A stretch of DNA of 64,000 nt from JAICWY01 sp964531205 (GTDB taxonomy: Bacteria > Vulcanimicrobiota > Vulcanimicrobiia > Vulcanimicrobiales > Vulcanimicrobiaceae): the NCBI GenBank assembly GCA_964531205.1, contig CAZHGH010000004.1:5511-69510 (forward strand), written 5' to 3'. The notes beneath the pieces are model-generated. The model had not been told where the DNA came from, did no database searches, and worked only from the letters and a program-made list of their open reading frames with translations. Shown here in pieces: positions 38,845-47,929 of the stretch. The position numbers and the translations under genes are program-made. Each line of letters starts with the position of its first letter. Within the stretch, counting starts at the first letter, position 1.

Positions 38845-41800
38845 GTCCGTCGCCGGAACGCAGTAGCATAATGCCCGCCAGCGTGGCAACGGCGATCGCG
38901 CCGAGTACGGCGTAGCCGCGGACAATGATTTGCCGGCGCCGCGTCTCGCTGTCGGGCATGAAACGGCGCTCCGGATATGCGTCATGCGCGCGATCGCCTT
39001 GGGCGTGCGGGCGCTCTCGCGCGTCGATCGCCATCTTCATTACTTCCGCCGGATGCAACGCTCGCCGCTTCGTCGTTTGCATAATCTGTTCGCGGCAGCT
39101 GAAGCCATCTGCAACGATTATGGTCTCCGGCTTTGCCGCGCGAACTTTCGGAAGCAGCACGCGCTCGCCACATTTGATGGACATATCGTAGTGGCTGTCC
39201 TCAAAACCAAACGCGCCGGCCATTCCGCAGCACCCGCTCTCAAGCGTCTCGTGTTCGATCTGCATCTGGTCGAACACGTGCGTCTCCGATGTCGGGTCGA
39301 GCACCGATTTTTTATGGCAATGCTCGTGAACGATAGCGTCGCGATCGAGTTTCGGCGGTTTATAGTGCTCCTCGCGCTCGGCCTTTTTGTTGAGGAACGT
39401 TTCGAGCGCGTACGTTTGAGCGGCAAGCCGCGACGCATCCATGTCATTTGCCAGCATGTCTTGCATTTCGTCCTTGAATACGGAGAGACAAGACGGCTCC
39501 AAGCCCACAAGTGGAACGCCTTCGCGGATGAGCGGACGCAATTCATCGAGTATCGCGTGTAATTGCCGCTGCGCTTGGTCGAGCATGCCGTAGTCGTAAA
39601 GCGGCCGTCCGCAACAGATTTGGCGCGGCGGAATCAGCACGTGGTAGCCGGCGTCTTCCAAAACCTCAACGGCCGCCTGAGCAGTTTGCGGATGGAAATA
39701 CTCGTTCCACGTATCGGTCCACAGAATGGCGCGCTCTTTGCCCACGTTGCGCGGCGAGCGTTTGGCAAACCATTGCCGGAACGTGTAATCCGCGAACATC
39801 GGTATCTCACGCTGCGGCGCAATCGACGCGATCTTTTTCAGCAGCGTGCTGAACGGAGGCGCCTGTGAGAAGAAATTCGCCACACCCGGTATGTACGAGG
39901 CAACTTTAGCCCACACGAACATGTAGCCGAACAGCCACATGTGCAACGGGCGCGGCTTGCCTTTGAAGTAATGATGCAAAAACTCGGCCTTGTACGTCGC
40001 CATGTCGACGTTGACCGGGCATTCGTGTTTGCAGCCTTTGCAGGCCAGACAATACTCCAGCGACTCCTTGACCGTTTCGTCTTTCCAGCCGCGCGTCATG
40101 GGATCGCCCTGGAGCATCTCGAACAGCAGGCGCGCGCGGCCCCGCGTCGAGTACTTCTCTTCGAGCGAGACCATGTAGCTCGGACACATTGTGCCCTTAT
40201 CATGCTTACGGCAGACGCCCGCACCCACGCATCGGTTCGCAGCGTACGCAAAGCTATGATGATCTTTTTCCAGCGGAAATTTCGTCGGCGGATCCCACGG
40301 TTCATAGTTCGTGCCCCAGCGCAGGTTCTCGTCGATGCGATAAGGCTTGACGACTTTTCCGGGGTTCATTTTGTTGTGCGGATCGAACGCGGTCTTGAAC
40401 TCCCAAAATGCGTGCACAAGGTCGTCGCCATACATGATGGGCAACAGTTCTGCGCGGACCTGACCGTCGCCGTGCTCGCCCGAAACGGAACCCTCGTATT
40501 TCACGACGATATGCGCCATTTCGTGCACGAATTTGCGGTATTTTTCGATGCCGTCTTTAGTAAACAAATCGAAGTTGATCCGGCAGTGCACGCAGCCCTG
40601 TCCGAAATGGCCGTAAATCGATGCCATGTACTCGTACTGCTGCATCTTCTGCTGGAATTCGCGCAGATATTTGCCGAGATATTCGGGTGCGACGGCCGAA
40701 TCTTCCCATCCGGGATAAAACTCCGGCTGATTCGGAATCTTTGCGTTGACGCCGAGACCCGCTTCTCGAATCTTGAAGATCTCGTCCATCTTATGCTGGT
40801 CGCTGACGACGCGCGCGCGGCGCACGTCGTCGCTTTGCCGCTTCAGATCCTCAACGAGGGCCTCGGCTTTTGCTTCCGCTTCCTCCTTCGTATCCGCGCC
40901 GAAAAGCGCGATCATCCATGCGTGACCGGCCGGAAAAAGCTCCTCTTGTTCGTGCGGATTCTGGCCCTTCTCGTGCATGTGCTGGAAGAGCGTTTCATCC
41001 ATGCCTTCGACGGCGTGCGGATAGTGCGCGTTGCAGATAGGAACGTGGTCGCCGACGGTTGCGATGTCTTCGAAGCCAATCAGTGCAAGAGCGGTATGTT
41101 TTGGATTCGGCACAAGCCGAAGCGTCAGCTCGAGAACGTGCACGCACGTGCCTTCGGTACCGATCAGGGCGCGAGCGACGTTAAAACCGTTTTCCTCTAG
41201 CAATTGGTTGAGGTTGTAGCCGGAGACTCGCCGCGGAATATCGGGAAAGCGCTCGCGGACACGAGCGCCGTATGTGTCGCGAATCTGCTTGAGCTTCGCG
41301 TAGATTTCGCCTTCACGTCCGCCACGCCGGATGATGTCTTCCAGCTGCGCCGGCGTCGTCGAGCCCACGCGCATGCGCATTCCGTCGTGCAGCAGAACTT
41401 CAACTTCGTAAACGTTTTCTTCCATGCGGCCCGCGTATTCCGCGGGCATGCCGCACGCGTTATTGCCGAACATGCCGCCGATGTTGCAGCGGTTATGCGT
41501 CGATGGGGCCGGGCCGAACGTAAGGCCGTCTTTTTGCACGGCTTTACGAAGGTCGTCGAGTACAACGCCGGGCTCGACGATGGCAATGCTATTCGCCACA
41601 TCGATTTCCAGAATGTGGTTCATGTATTTGCTGTAGTCGAAGATGACCGCAGCATTGCAGCTTGCGCCGGTTAAACTCGTGCCGCCGCCGCGCGGTGTTG
41701 CGGGCGCGCCATGCTTGTTGCATACGCGCATCGCGGCCTGCGCGTCATTTGCATCGGCTGGAAGAACCACGCAAACGGGAATCTGCCGGTAGTTGGACGC

Positions 41801-41962
41801 GTCCGTCGAGTACATGGCGCGATAGCCGTCGTCGAAGTGCACCTCGCCGCGCACCGCTGCGCGGAGATCGCGTTCCAACGCGGCGACGTCGATGTTCAAG
41901 TCCTTCGCATTTACTGCATGCGCGCGGCCGTCACCGGTAGTCTCAATAATCCTTATCGTCAA
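38834..41962 (-). CDS. FAD-linked / Fe-S 2-hydroxyacid dehydrogenase fusion with C-terminal membrane anchor
   Basis: 1042 residues, fusing a GlcD/D-lactate-type FAD oxidase to a GlcF-type iron-sulfur part. The FAD-binding site is around GGGTSLTG (about 92-99). Ferredoxin clusters are bound by CVGAGVCRKHDKGTMCP (about 572) and CLACKGCKHECP (about 634). CCG heterodisulfide-type motifs are CCGRP (about 787) and CCGMAG (about 915). The closest known plan is YdiJ-type D-2-hydroxyglutarate/D-lactate dehydrogenase. An extra tail carries a hydrophobic helix (about 1013-1035), so it may hand electrons directly to quinone. The TTG start overlaps the dehydratase stop by 3 bases. Confidence 0.92.
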   Translation of the reverse strand: MTIRIIETTGDGRAHAVNAKDLNIDVAALERDLRAAVRGEVHFDDGYRAMYSTDASNYRQIPVCVVLPADANDAQAAMRVCNKHGAPATPRGGGTSLTGASCNAAVIFDYSKYMNHILEIDVANSIAIVEPGVVLDDLRKAVQKDGLTFGPAPSTHNRCNIGGMFGNNACGMPAEYAGRMEENVYEVEVLLHDGMRMRVGSTTPAQLEDIIRRGGREGEIYAKLKQIRDTYGARVRERFPDIPRRVSGYNLNQLLEENGFNVARALIGTEGTCVHVLELTLRLVPNPKHTALALIGFEDIATVGDHVPICNAHYPHAVEGMDETLFQHMHEKGQNPHEQEELFPAGHAWMIALFGADTKEEAEAKAEALVEDLKRQSDDVRRARVVSDQHKMDEIFKIREAGLGVNAKIPNQPEFYPGWEDSAVAPEYLGKYLREFQQKMQQYEYMASIYGHFGQGCVHCRINFDLFTKDGIEKYRKFVHEMAHIVVKYEGSVSGEHGDGQVRAELLPIMYGDDLVHAFWEFKTAFDPHNKMNPGKVVKPYRIDENLRWGTNYEPWDPPTKFPLEKDHHSFAYAANRCVGAGVCRKHDKGTMCPSYMVSLEEKYSTRGRARLLFEMLQGDPMTRGWKDETVKESLEYCLACKGCKHECPVNVDMATYKAEFLHHYFKGKPRPLHMWLFGYMFVWAKVASYIPGVANFFSQAPPFSTLLKKIASIAPQREIPMFADYTFRQWFAKRSPRNVGKERAILWTDTWNEYFHPQTAQAAVEVLEDAGYHVLIPPRQICCGRPLYDYGMLDQAQRQLHAILDELRPLIREGVPLVGLEPSCLSVFKDEMQDMLANDMDASRLAAQTYALETFLNKKAEREEHYKPPKLDRDAIVHEHCHKKSVLDPTSETHVFDQMQIEHETLESGCCGMAGAFGFEDSHYDMSIKCGERVLLPKVRAAKPETIIVADGFSCREQIMQTTKRRALHPAEVMKMAIDARERPHAQGDRAHDAYPERRFMPDSETRRRQIIVRGYAVLGAIAVATLAGIMLLRSGDGHGD

Positions 41963-43218
41963 ACCGCAAATCTCTCCGCGTCTGCGAGTTTCAATTCGAG
42001 TCCGATGCCCGGACGATCGGGATCCGGTTCCAACGTGCCTTCATGTACGTCTCGCGTCCCATCGAACAGCAGGCNNNNNNNNNNNNNNNNNNNNNNNNNN
42101 NNNNNNNNNNNNNNNNNNNNNNNNNNNNNNNNNNNNNNNNNNNNNNNNNNNNNNNNNNNNNNNNNNNNNNNNNNCGTGCCTTCATGTACGTCTCGCGTCC
42201 CATCGAACAGCAGGCGTTCGATTCGCACGTGATCGCAGAAGTACTCTATATGGCGCAGCATCTTCGCCGCGGACGCGCCTGGGAGTGTTACGTACGGGGC
42301 GCAATGGCTCGATAGCGGTACGGCATAGGACTGACAGAGCGCGTCGACGGCGAGAAACCCCGTGTAGCCGCCGCATCGCGTAACGTCAGCCTGAACTACA
42401 TCGGCCGCACCTGCTTCGATGATGCGCTGAAACGTGTACGGCACCCATCCATACTCGCCGTTGCTGATTTCCATAACCGCAGGCGCGCGATCTCGCACGA
42501 AGCGGTTCCCCTGTAGATCGTTGTGATAGACCGGCTCCTCATACCACGTAACGCCTTCATCCGCGAACGGCTTCGCAAGTTCGAGCGCCTGTTTCACCGC
42601 GTATGCGCCGTTAGCATCGACAAAGAGCTGCGCGCCTTGCCCAATCGCTTTACGTGCCGCCGCGACGCGTTGCGGATCCGCTTCCGGATCGCGTCCGACC
42701 TTCATTTTTACGCGCGGTATGCCGTCTGCGTGCACCCACGCCGCGAGCTGCTCGGTTAAGCGGCGTTGCGAGTATGACGTGAAGCCGCCGCTGCCGTAGA
42801 CCGGCGCGCGCGTTCGCGACGCGCCAAGCAGAACGTTAACCGGCGCATCCAACACTTTTCCTTTGAGATCCCACAACGCGATGTCGACCGCCGAAATCGC
42901 CATCGAGGCGATCCCTTCGGGCCCATTGTTGCGGACCTTCGCATACATGTCCGAATAACGTGCCGACGTCTCTAACGCATCTTTATGAAGGAGCGCTTCC
43001 TTCAGCAGCCCGTCGATGACCTTCGCTGCGGATGCATCCGCGTACGTGTAACCAATGCCGATCGTGCCGCCGGCGTGGACCTCGACGTACACCAGCGTCG
43101 TCGAAGTCCATTTCAGAGTGCCGTCGGATTCTTCGGGATCCTCCGTCGGAATTTTATACGCACGCGCGTGTACCGACTCGATCGGACACTGGGCGCGTAC
43201 AGCTCCGGCAGTCGTCAC
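41959..43218 (-). CDS. Enolase-superfamily acid-sugar dehydratase (mandelate racemase subgroup), interrupted by a false gap
   Basis: Collapsing the N run (42075-42174) and one 41-bp flank gives 372 residues. Catalytic elements of the MR subgroup are all visible: Lys171/Lys173 in VKMKVG, metal ligands Asp201 (DANGAY), Glu228 (EEPVY) and Glu255 (NGEYG), and the general-base dyad Asp278 (QADVTRCGG) and His305 (SSHCAP). Such enzymes remove water from aldonates or uronate-derived acids to give 2-keto-3-deoxy acids. It lies between the TPP enzyme and FAD dehydrogenase genes. The exact acid sugar is unknown. Confidence 0.92.
   Translation of the reverse strand: MTTAGAVRAQCPIESVHARAYKIPTEDPEESDGTLKWTSTTLVYVEVHAGGTIGIGYTYADASAAKVIDGLLKEALLHKDALETSARYSDMYAKVRNNGPEGIASMAISAVDIALWDLKGKVLDAPVNVLLGASRTRAPVYGSGGFTSYSQRRLTEQLAAWVHADGIPRVKMKVGRDPEADPQRVAAARKAIGQGAQLFVDANGAYAVKQALELAKPFADEGVTWYEEPVYHNDLQGNRFVRDRAPAVMEISNGEYGWVPYTFQRIIEAGAADVVQADVTRCGGYTGFLAVDALCQSYAVPLSSHCAPYVTLPGASAAKMLRHIEYFCDHVRIERLLFDGTRDVHEGTXXXXXXXXXXXXXXXXXXXXXXXXXXXXXXXXXXLLFDGTRDVHEGTLEPDPDRPGIGLELKLADAERFAV
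42075..42174. other. Assembly gap of 100 N with 41-bp duplicated flanks
   Basis: Bases 42034-42074 recur exactly at 42175-42215. Removing the N run and one copy keeps the dehydratase in frame. Confidence 0.93.
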
Positions 43219-43221
43219 GCG

Positions 43222-45024
43222 CTACGATCCTTTCTTCGCCGGCTCGTCGGATCGCCGCGGAATGATGCCGGAGATCATCTGTTTGATCGACTGCGTAACC
43301 ACGCCCGGTTCCCCAGCAGCTTCTTTGCGCGCCGCCTGTAGGAAGTGCATCGCTTGTTCGCGCGTAATGTGTGGCGGCAACGTCGCGACGTCGCCGTTCA
43401 CCATCGCCTCGAGCACGACGGGACGTTGCGAACTCAGCGCCTCGTCCCATGCCGCGTCGACCTCGTCGGGCGAGTCCACGCGTATGCCTTTGAAGCCGAG
43501 CGTCTCGCCAAATTGCGCGTACGCGAAGTTCGGCAACGGTTGGGTTTCCATGTTGCGCGGCGCCCCGCCGAGAATGCGCTGCTCCCAAGTAACCTGGTTG
43601 AGATCTTGGTTGTTCATCACGAAGAAAATGATCCGCGGATCGCTCCAGGTCTTCCAGTAGCGATGCACCGTGATGAGTTCGTTGATGCCGTTCATCTGCA
43701 TCGCACCGTCGCCGGGCATCGATATGACGAGCCTATCCGGAAACGCAAACTTCGCGGCGATCGCATACGGCACGGCGCTTCCCATCGTAGCTAGATTTCC
43801 CGAAAGCGAAATCTTCATGCCCTTCCGGACCATGATGTGACGCGCAAGCCAATTGGTCGGCGTTCCTGCATCGCCTGTGAGGATCGCATTCGCCGGAAGC
43901 TTCTCATTAAGCGAAGTGAACAGCAATTGCGGATTGACGGGCGGCGCCTCTTGATGCGCGCGATCCTGCTCGATGCGATACCATTCTTCTTTGTTTTTCG
44001 CAACGCTCTCACGCCATGACGTGTCGCTCTTCTGCTGCAGATACGACAATAACACCGCAAGCGTATCCGCCGCATCGCCTTCGAGATTGACGTCCGCCGG
44101 GTAGCGCAAGCCTAAATAGCGCGGATCGATATCGATCTGCACGGCCGGTACGGAACCGTCTTTCGGCAAGAATTCCGCGTACGGGAAGTTCGTCCCGACC
44201 ATCAGTAATGCGTCGCACTGCTCCATGATGTCCGAACTCGGCCGCGTCCCTAGCAAACCGATCGTGCCCGTGACCCACGGCAGGTCGTCCGGTAAAACGT
44301 CCTTACCGAGCAGCGCCTTCGCACAGCACGCCTGTAATTTATCCGCGACGGCAACAATCTCGTCACTCGCATGTTTCGCGCCCGCACCGACGAGCATCGC
44401 CACTTTTTGCGCGCCGTTCAGAATTTCGGCTGCACGCTGCAGATCCGGCGCGCGCGGAATGATCATTGGCCTTGAGTAACCAATGCCGCTATGCGCAGTG
44501 TTGTGTTTGCGAGGCGGCTCTGCGTAGTCTTCCTCCTGCAGATCCTTCGGGAAGATTACGGTTGCGACGCCGCGCAACCCCATGGCAGTGCGAAACGCGC
44601 GGTCCACGACGTGACGCGTCGCCATCGTGCTGGTGATGGTGTAGCTGTACTCACTAACATCTTTGAATAGGACTTGAAGGTCCACTTCCTGTTGATACGA
44701 GCTTCCCATCGCCATAGTCGCCGCTTGTCCGACGATCGCAACGACCGGCGCATGATCCATCTTTGCGTCGTACAGACCGTTGAGCAGGTGGATCGCGCCC
44801 GGGCCGGAGGTGGCCAGGCACACGCCCACTTCTCCCGTAAATTTCGCGTGCGCACATGCCATGAACGCCGCCATCTCTTCGTGGCGCACTTGAATAAATT
44901 GTAATTTATCTTCGAACTGCTCTAGCGCGCCGAGCAACCCGTTGATGCCGTCGCCGGGATATCCGTAGATCCGCGTCACGCCCCAATCTACGAGGCGTTG
45001 TAGTAAAAATGCACTTGCGTTCAC
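43222..45024 (-). CDS. Thiamine-diphosphate enzyme, pyruvate oxidase (PoxB)-like
   Basis: 600 residues. The three-domain ThDP fold is evident: Pyr domain with catalytic Glu49 (VRHEE), central FAD/Rossmann-type domain (about 195-330), and PP domain with the ThDP motif GDGAMQMNG...NN (about 435-470). The N-terminal GYPGDGINGLLGAL and SGPGAIHLLNGLYDAKMDHAPV are typical of the pyruvate oxidase/acetolactate synthase family. It probably decarboxylates pyruvate or a related 2-keto acid. GTG start 45024 with AGGAGA upstream and an A-rich spacer. First gene of the seven-gene operon, three bases before the dehydratase gene. Confidence 0.92.
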   Translation of the reverse strand: MNASAFLLQRLVDWGVTRIYGYPGDGINGLLGALEQFEDKLQFIQVRHEEMAAFMACAHAKFTGEVGVCLATSGPGAIHLLNGLYDAKMDHAPVVAIVGQAATMAMGSSYQQEVDLQVLFKDVSEYSYTITSTMATRHVVDRAFRTAMGLRGVATVIFPKDLQEEDYAEPPRKHNTAHSGIGYSRPMIIPRAPDLQRAAEILNGAQKVAMLVGAGAKHASDEIVAVADKLQACCAKALLGKDVLPDDLPWVTGTIGLLGTRPSSDIMEQCDALLMVGTNFPYAEFLPKDGSVPAVQIDIDPRYLGLRYPADVNLEGDAADTLAVLLSYLQQKSDTSWRESVAKNKEEWYRIEQDRAHQEAPPVNPQLLFTSLNEKLPANAILTGDAGTPTNWLARHIMVRKGMKISLSGNLATMGSAVPYAIAAKFAFPDRLVISMPGDGAMQMNGINELITVHRYWKTWSDPRIIFFVMNNQDLNQVTWEQRILGGAPRNMETQPLPNFAYAQFGETLGFKGIRVDSPDEVDAAWDEALSSQRPVVLEAMVNGDVATLPPHITREQAMHFLQAARKEAAGEPGVVTQSIKQMISGIIPRRSDEPAKKGS

Positions 45025-45067
45025 TTTTTTTTGGCTCTCCTCTGTGCATCTTTGTGATACCCAACTA

Positions 45068-45089
45068 TGTCATCGTGAGGTATCGAACG
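45068..45089 (+). repeat. Truncated head of the two-hairpin repeat, copy C
   Basis: 22 bases identical to the head of copy A (TGTCATCGTGAGGTATCGAA then CG). The hairpins are missing. It lies in the 78-bp interval between the TPP-enzyme start and the qcrC stop, where no other signal was seen. Confidence 0.7.
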
Positions 45090-45102
45090 CCAGCTTTATC
45101 GG

Positions 45103-45801
45103 CTACTCCGTCGTCCCGATCCGCCGGACAAACAATACCAGCAAGCCGATGCCCAGGGCCCAGGCAATGAAGCCTTCCGCCACCGGACCCAAATTCGCAA
45201 GTTGCAAACCGCCCGGATTGTATGGAAAGCGCTGCAAATATTGCACGTACGCAATCACGTCACCCATAGCGTTATCGTCTATGACTTTTGGCCCGAACCT
45301 CGGCATCACATCCGGGCCCATGCGAACGGCGTCCGCAATTTGTTGCGGGTTCACGTTCATCAACTCCGGCGCAACGTTGCGATAGCCTACGCTGGCGCCA
45401 TGCCCCGTTGCACCGTGGCAAGCCTGACAATTATCTTCGAAAACGCGGCGGCCGCTCTCGATCTTTCCCGGCAAAACGAGCGGTAATTGCTTCTCACCGC
45501 TGGACCGGGTCATGACATACGCAACGATGGCATCGATTTGTCCAGGCGGAAACCGCGGTGGACGATCGTATTCTTGTTGAAACGGCGCTTCCGCCGGCAT
45601 GCGTCCCGTCGTCAATTCGAAATGAACGTCACCGGCATCGACATTGATAAGCGGCGGCGCTTGCGCCGAACCTTCCAGATGCTCGCCATGACACGAGGAA
45701 CAATGCACTTCGTACAACTGCCGCCCTTCGCGCACCTCATCCGGCAAAGGGTGCGCGAAGTCGATTTGCGCGATCAGAAACGCGGCTAGATGAACGATCA
45801 C
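45103..45801 (-). CDS. qcrC: Diheme cytochrome c subunit of the bc complex, QcrC-like
   Basis: 232 residues from GTG 45801, which overlaps the ctaG stop as GTGA. A signal segment is followed by two cytochrome c domains with CSSCH and CQACH, each with a downstream Met ligand candidate (RMPAEAPF; VMPRFGPKV), and a C-terminal transmembrane anchor (FIAWALGIGLLVLFVRR). The two-heme plan with membrane anchor is that of QcrC in obligate bc-aa3 supercomplexes, where no soluble cytochrome c is needed. It is the last gene of the minus-strand respiratory unit. Confidence 0.87.
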   Translation of the reverse strand: MIVHLAAFLIAQIDFAHPLPDEVREGRQLYEVHCSSCHGEHLEGSAQAPPLINVDAGDVHFELTTGRMPAEAPFQQEYDRPPRFPPGQIDAIVAYVMTRSSGEKQLPLVLPGKIESGRRVFEDNCQACHGATGHGASVGYRNVAPELMNVNPQQIADAVRMGPDVMPRFGPKVIDDNAMGDVIAYVQYLQRFPYNPGGLQLANLGPVAEGFIAWALGIGLLVLFVRRIGTTE

Positions 45802-46568
45802 GTCGCACTCGCCGTTCCGCGCTCCGCCGCCGCCCACACCCCGGCGGTGCACATGAACGACGCGAACAGCAGGAAGCCGCCGAAAATCCACATCATATCT
45901 GCGCCGTTATGCTGATCCGTCAGCGCGGCAGACCCGAGCGCTGCCGCATAATGTGGATACATCACCGATCGTGTTGCATTTAGCGCAAAGCCCAGAAACG
46001 CGCCTTGCGGAATCGCTAAGAAGAGATAGAACATTCGCACAGCATAGGGCACGGGACGCGGCGCGTAGCCCACTTGAACGACGGCATTCCAAAACAGCAA
46101 CGCCGAACCAATAAAGAGCAGGTGTTCCACAACGTGGACCACCGGATACTCCAGCGCCAGTTCGTACAACGGCGAAAAATGCGCGCCCCAGAGGACGAAC
46201 ACGTACACTAACCACGCGGTAACCGGTGAAAACAGCGCGCGGCCGGACGCGGAATGCGAAAAGGCGGTGATTTTGCGGGCCATTGGTACAGGAGAGACCG
46301 CAACGGTCAAAAGCAGCGGAGCACCGAGCAAGAGCAGTGGCGGCGCTATCATCAACATGACGATGTGCTGCAGCATGTGAGCGGCAAACGACGTGTCTGC
46401 CGCGGCATCCGCCCAAGGCGAAAGCGCCGCCGTAAGCAGCGCGCATCCACTGAGGAACGCAACGACGCGAAGAGGTGAAAACGCACGGTTTGGATATCGT
46501 CGCGTATACTCTCTCACTGCACAGAGATATGCGCCGGCCGCTGCGGCGCCGAACAGCAGCGCAATCAT
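45798..46568 (-). CDS. ctaG: Cytochrome c oxidase assembly protein CtaG (caa3 type)
   Basis: 256 residues with about seven membrane helices and the Caa3_CtaG hallmark SFAAHMLQHIVMLMIAPPLLLLGAP (about 58-83), plus the later His-bearing helix YPVVHVVEHLLFIGSALLFW. It is thought to help deliver copper to the oxidase. It overlaps qcrB (one base) upstream and qcrC (4 bases) downstream, so it is translated as part of the bc-aa3 operon. Confidence 0.92.
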   Translation of the reverse strand: MIALLFGAAAAGAYLCAVREYTRRYPNRAFSPLRVVAFLSGCALLTAALSPWADAAADTSFAAHMLQHIVMLMIAPPLLLLGAPLLLTVAVSPVPMARKITAFSHSASGRALFSPVTAWLVYVFVLWGAHFSPLYELALEYPVVHVVEHLLFIGSALLFWNAVVQVGYAPRPVPYAVRMFYLFLAIPQGAFLGFALNATRSVMYPHYAAALGSAALTDQHNGADMMWIFGGFLLFASFMCTAGVWAAAERGTASAT

Positions 46569-47929
46569 CAGACCCGCTCCTCTTCGTATCCGCCTTCGGC
46601 TTTGCGTTTAATGCGCAGCCGCTCGGCTTCACGCACTCCGCCCGCGCGGCGCAATTCATCAGCGATGCGATACGCTATCCAAAATGCTACACCCGGACCC
46701 AGAATGCAAAAGAAGCGGTATGCCCAGACCAAATCGTTGAGCGGCAAATGCAGATAGCGTGCTTCCACGTCGTCCGCACCCGCCAAGAATAGTCCGGCCA
46801 TGAAGACGATGAACGAAACGCCGAACCCCGTACGAAGGGGAACGTCCCGCGGCCGATCCAGCAGATGATGCGGCGCGCGGTCGTTGCTGAGGAATGCTTC
46901 AATAAACGGATACGATACCAAAAACCCCATGATGAGCAACGGCAGTAGGAACCCGGGCCAAAACTGTGACGGTATCATGTGACCCCACAGATGCCACGCC
47001 CACGGCGGTCCGATGCGCAACGCCCCTTCCAGCCATCCGATATACCAATCCGGCTGCGCCGGAACCAGGCCCGTCGCCGCTTTGTACGGTCCCCACAACC
47101 ACACCGGGTTGATCTGCACGAACGCGCCGAGCAGACAGCACATGGCCGTCACGCCAAACATCAGAGCGAGCGTCTTCGCGGTGTACTGCGGGAACATCGG
47201 CGAGCCGATGACGTTTTCTTCAACGCGCCGCGGACCGGGAAACTGCGTGTGCTTCTGACGCCAGACGATCATCAAGTGAACCGTGATCAGCCCGATGATC
47301 GCAAGCGGCATGATATAGACGTGCGTTACGAAAAGCCGCTGAATGAGAATCTCGGTGGGCCACGCACCGCCGGTGAGAAAGAATGCCGCCCACGTTCCAA
47401 TGAACGGGACGGAGAGCAGGATCGAAACAGCGATCGCAAGACCGATGCCGCTGAGGAGATCGTCCGGCATCGAATACCCGGTAAAGCCTTCAAACATCGC
47501 CGCGAAGAACAAGAGCACGCCTATAATCCAATTTGCTTCGCGCGGGTTACGAAAGGCGCCGGTAAAGAAAATCCGGCACATGTGTACGATGATACCTGCG
47601 ATAAAGATGTTCGCAGCCCAGTGGTGGATTTGACGGATCAACAAGCCGGCGTTGACTTCAAAACTAATGTGGAGAACGGAATCGTACGCTTCGCTCATCC
47701 GTACGCCGCGCAGCAACTGATACGGTCCTTCGTACACAACCTGTGCGTGCCCGGGCACGAACCAGAACGCCAAGAACGTTCCCGTCGCAAGTAGGACGAT
47801 GAACGCGTACAGGTTGATCTCGCCCAGCATGAACGACCAATGATCGGGAAACGCTTTTTTTATTGCATGATGAACGAACGTTGCGGTTCCGAATCGATCG
47901 TCGAGCCAAACCAGCACGCGATGGATCAT
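46568..47929 (-). CDS. qcrB: Cytochrome b subunit of menaquinol:cytochrome c reductase, QcrB
   Basis: 453 residues from ATG 47929, which overlaps the qcrA stop as ATGA (a TTG at 47941 is less likely). Both heme pairs are present: HHWAANIFIAGIIVHM and HVYIMPLAIIGLITVH, each His-x13/14-His. The quinol-site motif reads PDWY instead of PEWY, the form associated with low-potential menaquinone complexes. A C-terminal extension of about 90 residues carries further helices. Full-length cytochrome b (both domains fused). Central subunit of the proton-pumping Q cycle. Confidence 0.95.
   Translation of the reverse strand: MIHRVLVWLDDRFGTATFVHHAIKKAFPDHWSFMLGEINLYAFIVLLATGTFLAFWFVPGHAQVVYEGPYQLLRGVRMSEAYDSVLHISFEVNAGLLIRQIHHWAANIFIAGIIVHMCRIFFTGAFRNPREANWIIGVLLFFAAMFEGFTGYSMPDDLLSGIGLAIAVSILLSVPFIGTWAAFFLTGGAWPTEILIQRLFVTHVYIMPLAIIGLITVHLMIVWRQKHTQFPGPRRVEENVIGSPMFPQYTAKTLALMFGVTAMCCLLGAFVQINPVWLWGPYKAATGLVPAQPDWYIGWLEGALRIGPPWAWHLWGHMIPSQFWPGFLLPLLIMGFLVSYPFIEAFLSNDRAPHHLLDRPRDVPLRTGFGVSFIVFMAGLFLAGADDVEARYLHLPLNDLVWAYRFFCILGPGVAFWIAYRIADELRRAGGVREAERLRIKRKAEGGYEEERV

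Noticed and set aside
39941..41200. Long plus-strand frame (419 residues) opposite the FAD/Fe-S dehydrogenase
   Set aside because: Antisense shadow. The minus-strand product has complete FAD and cluster motifs; the plus-strand one has none.
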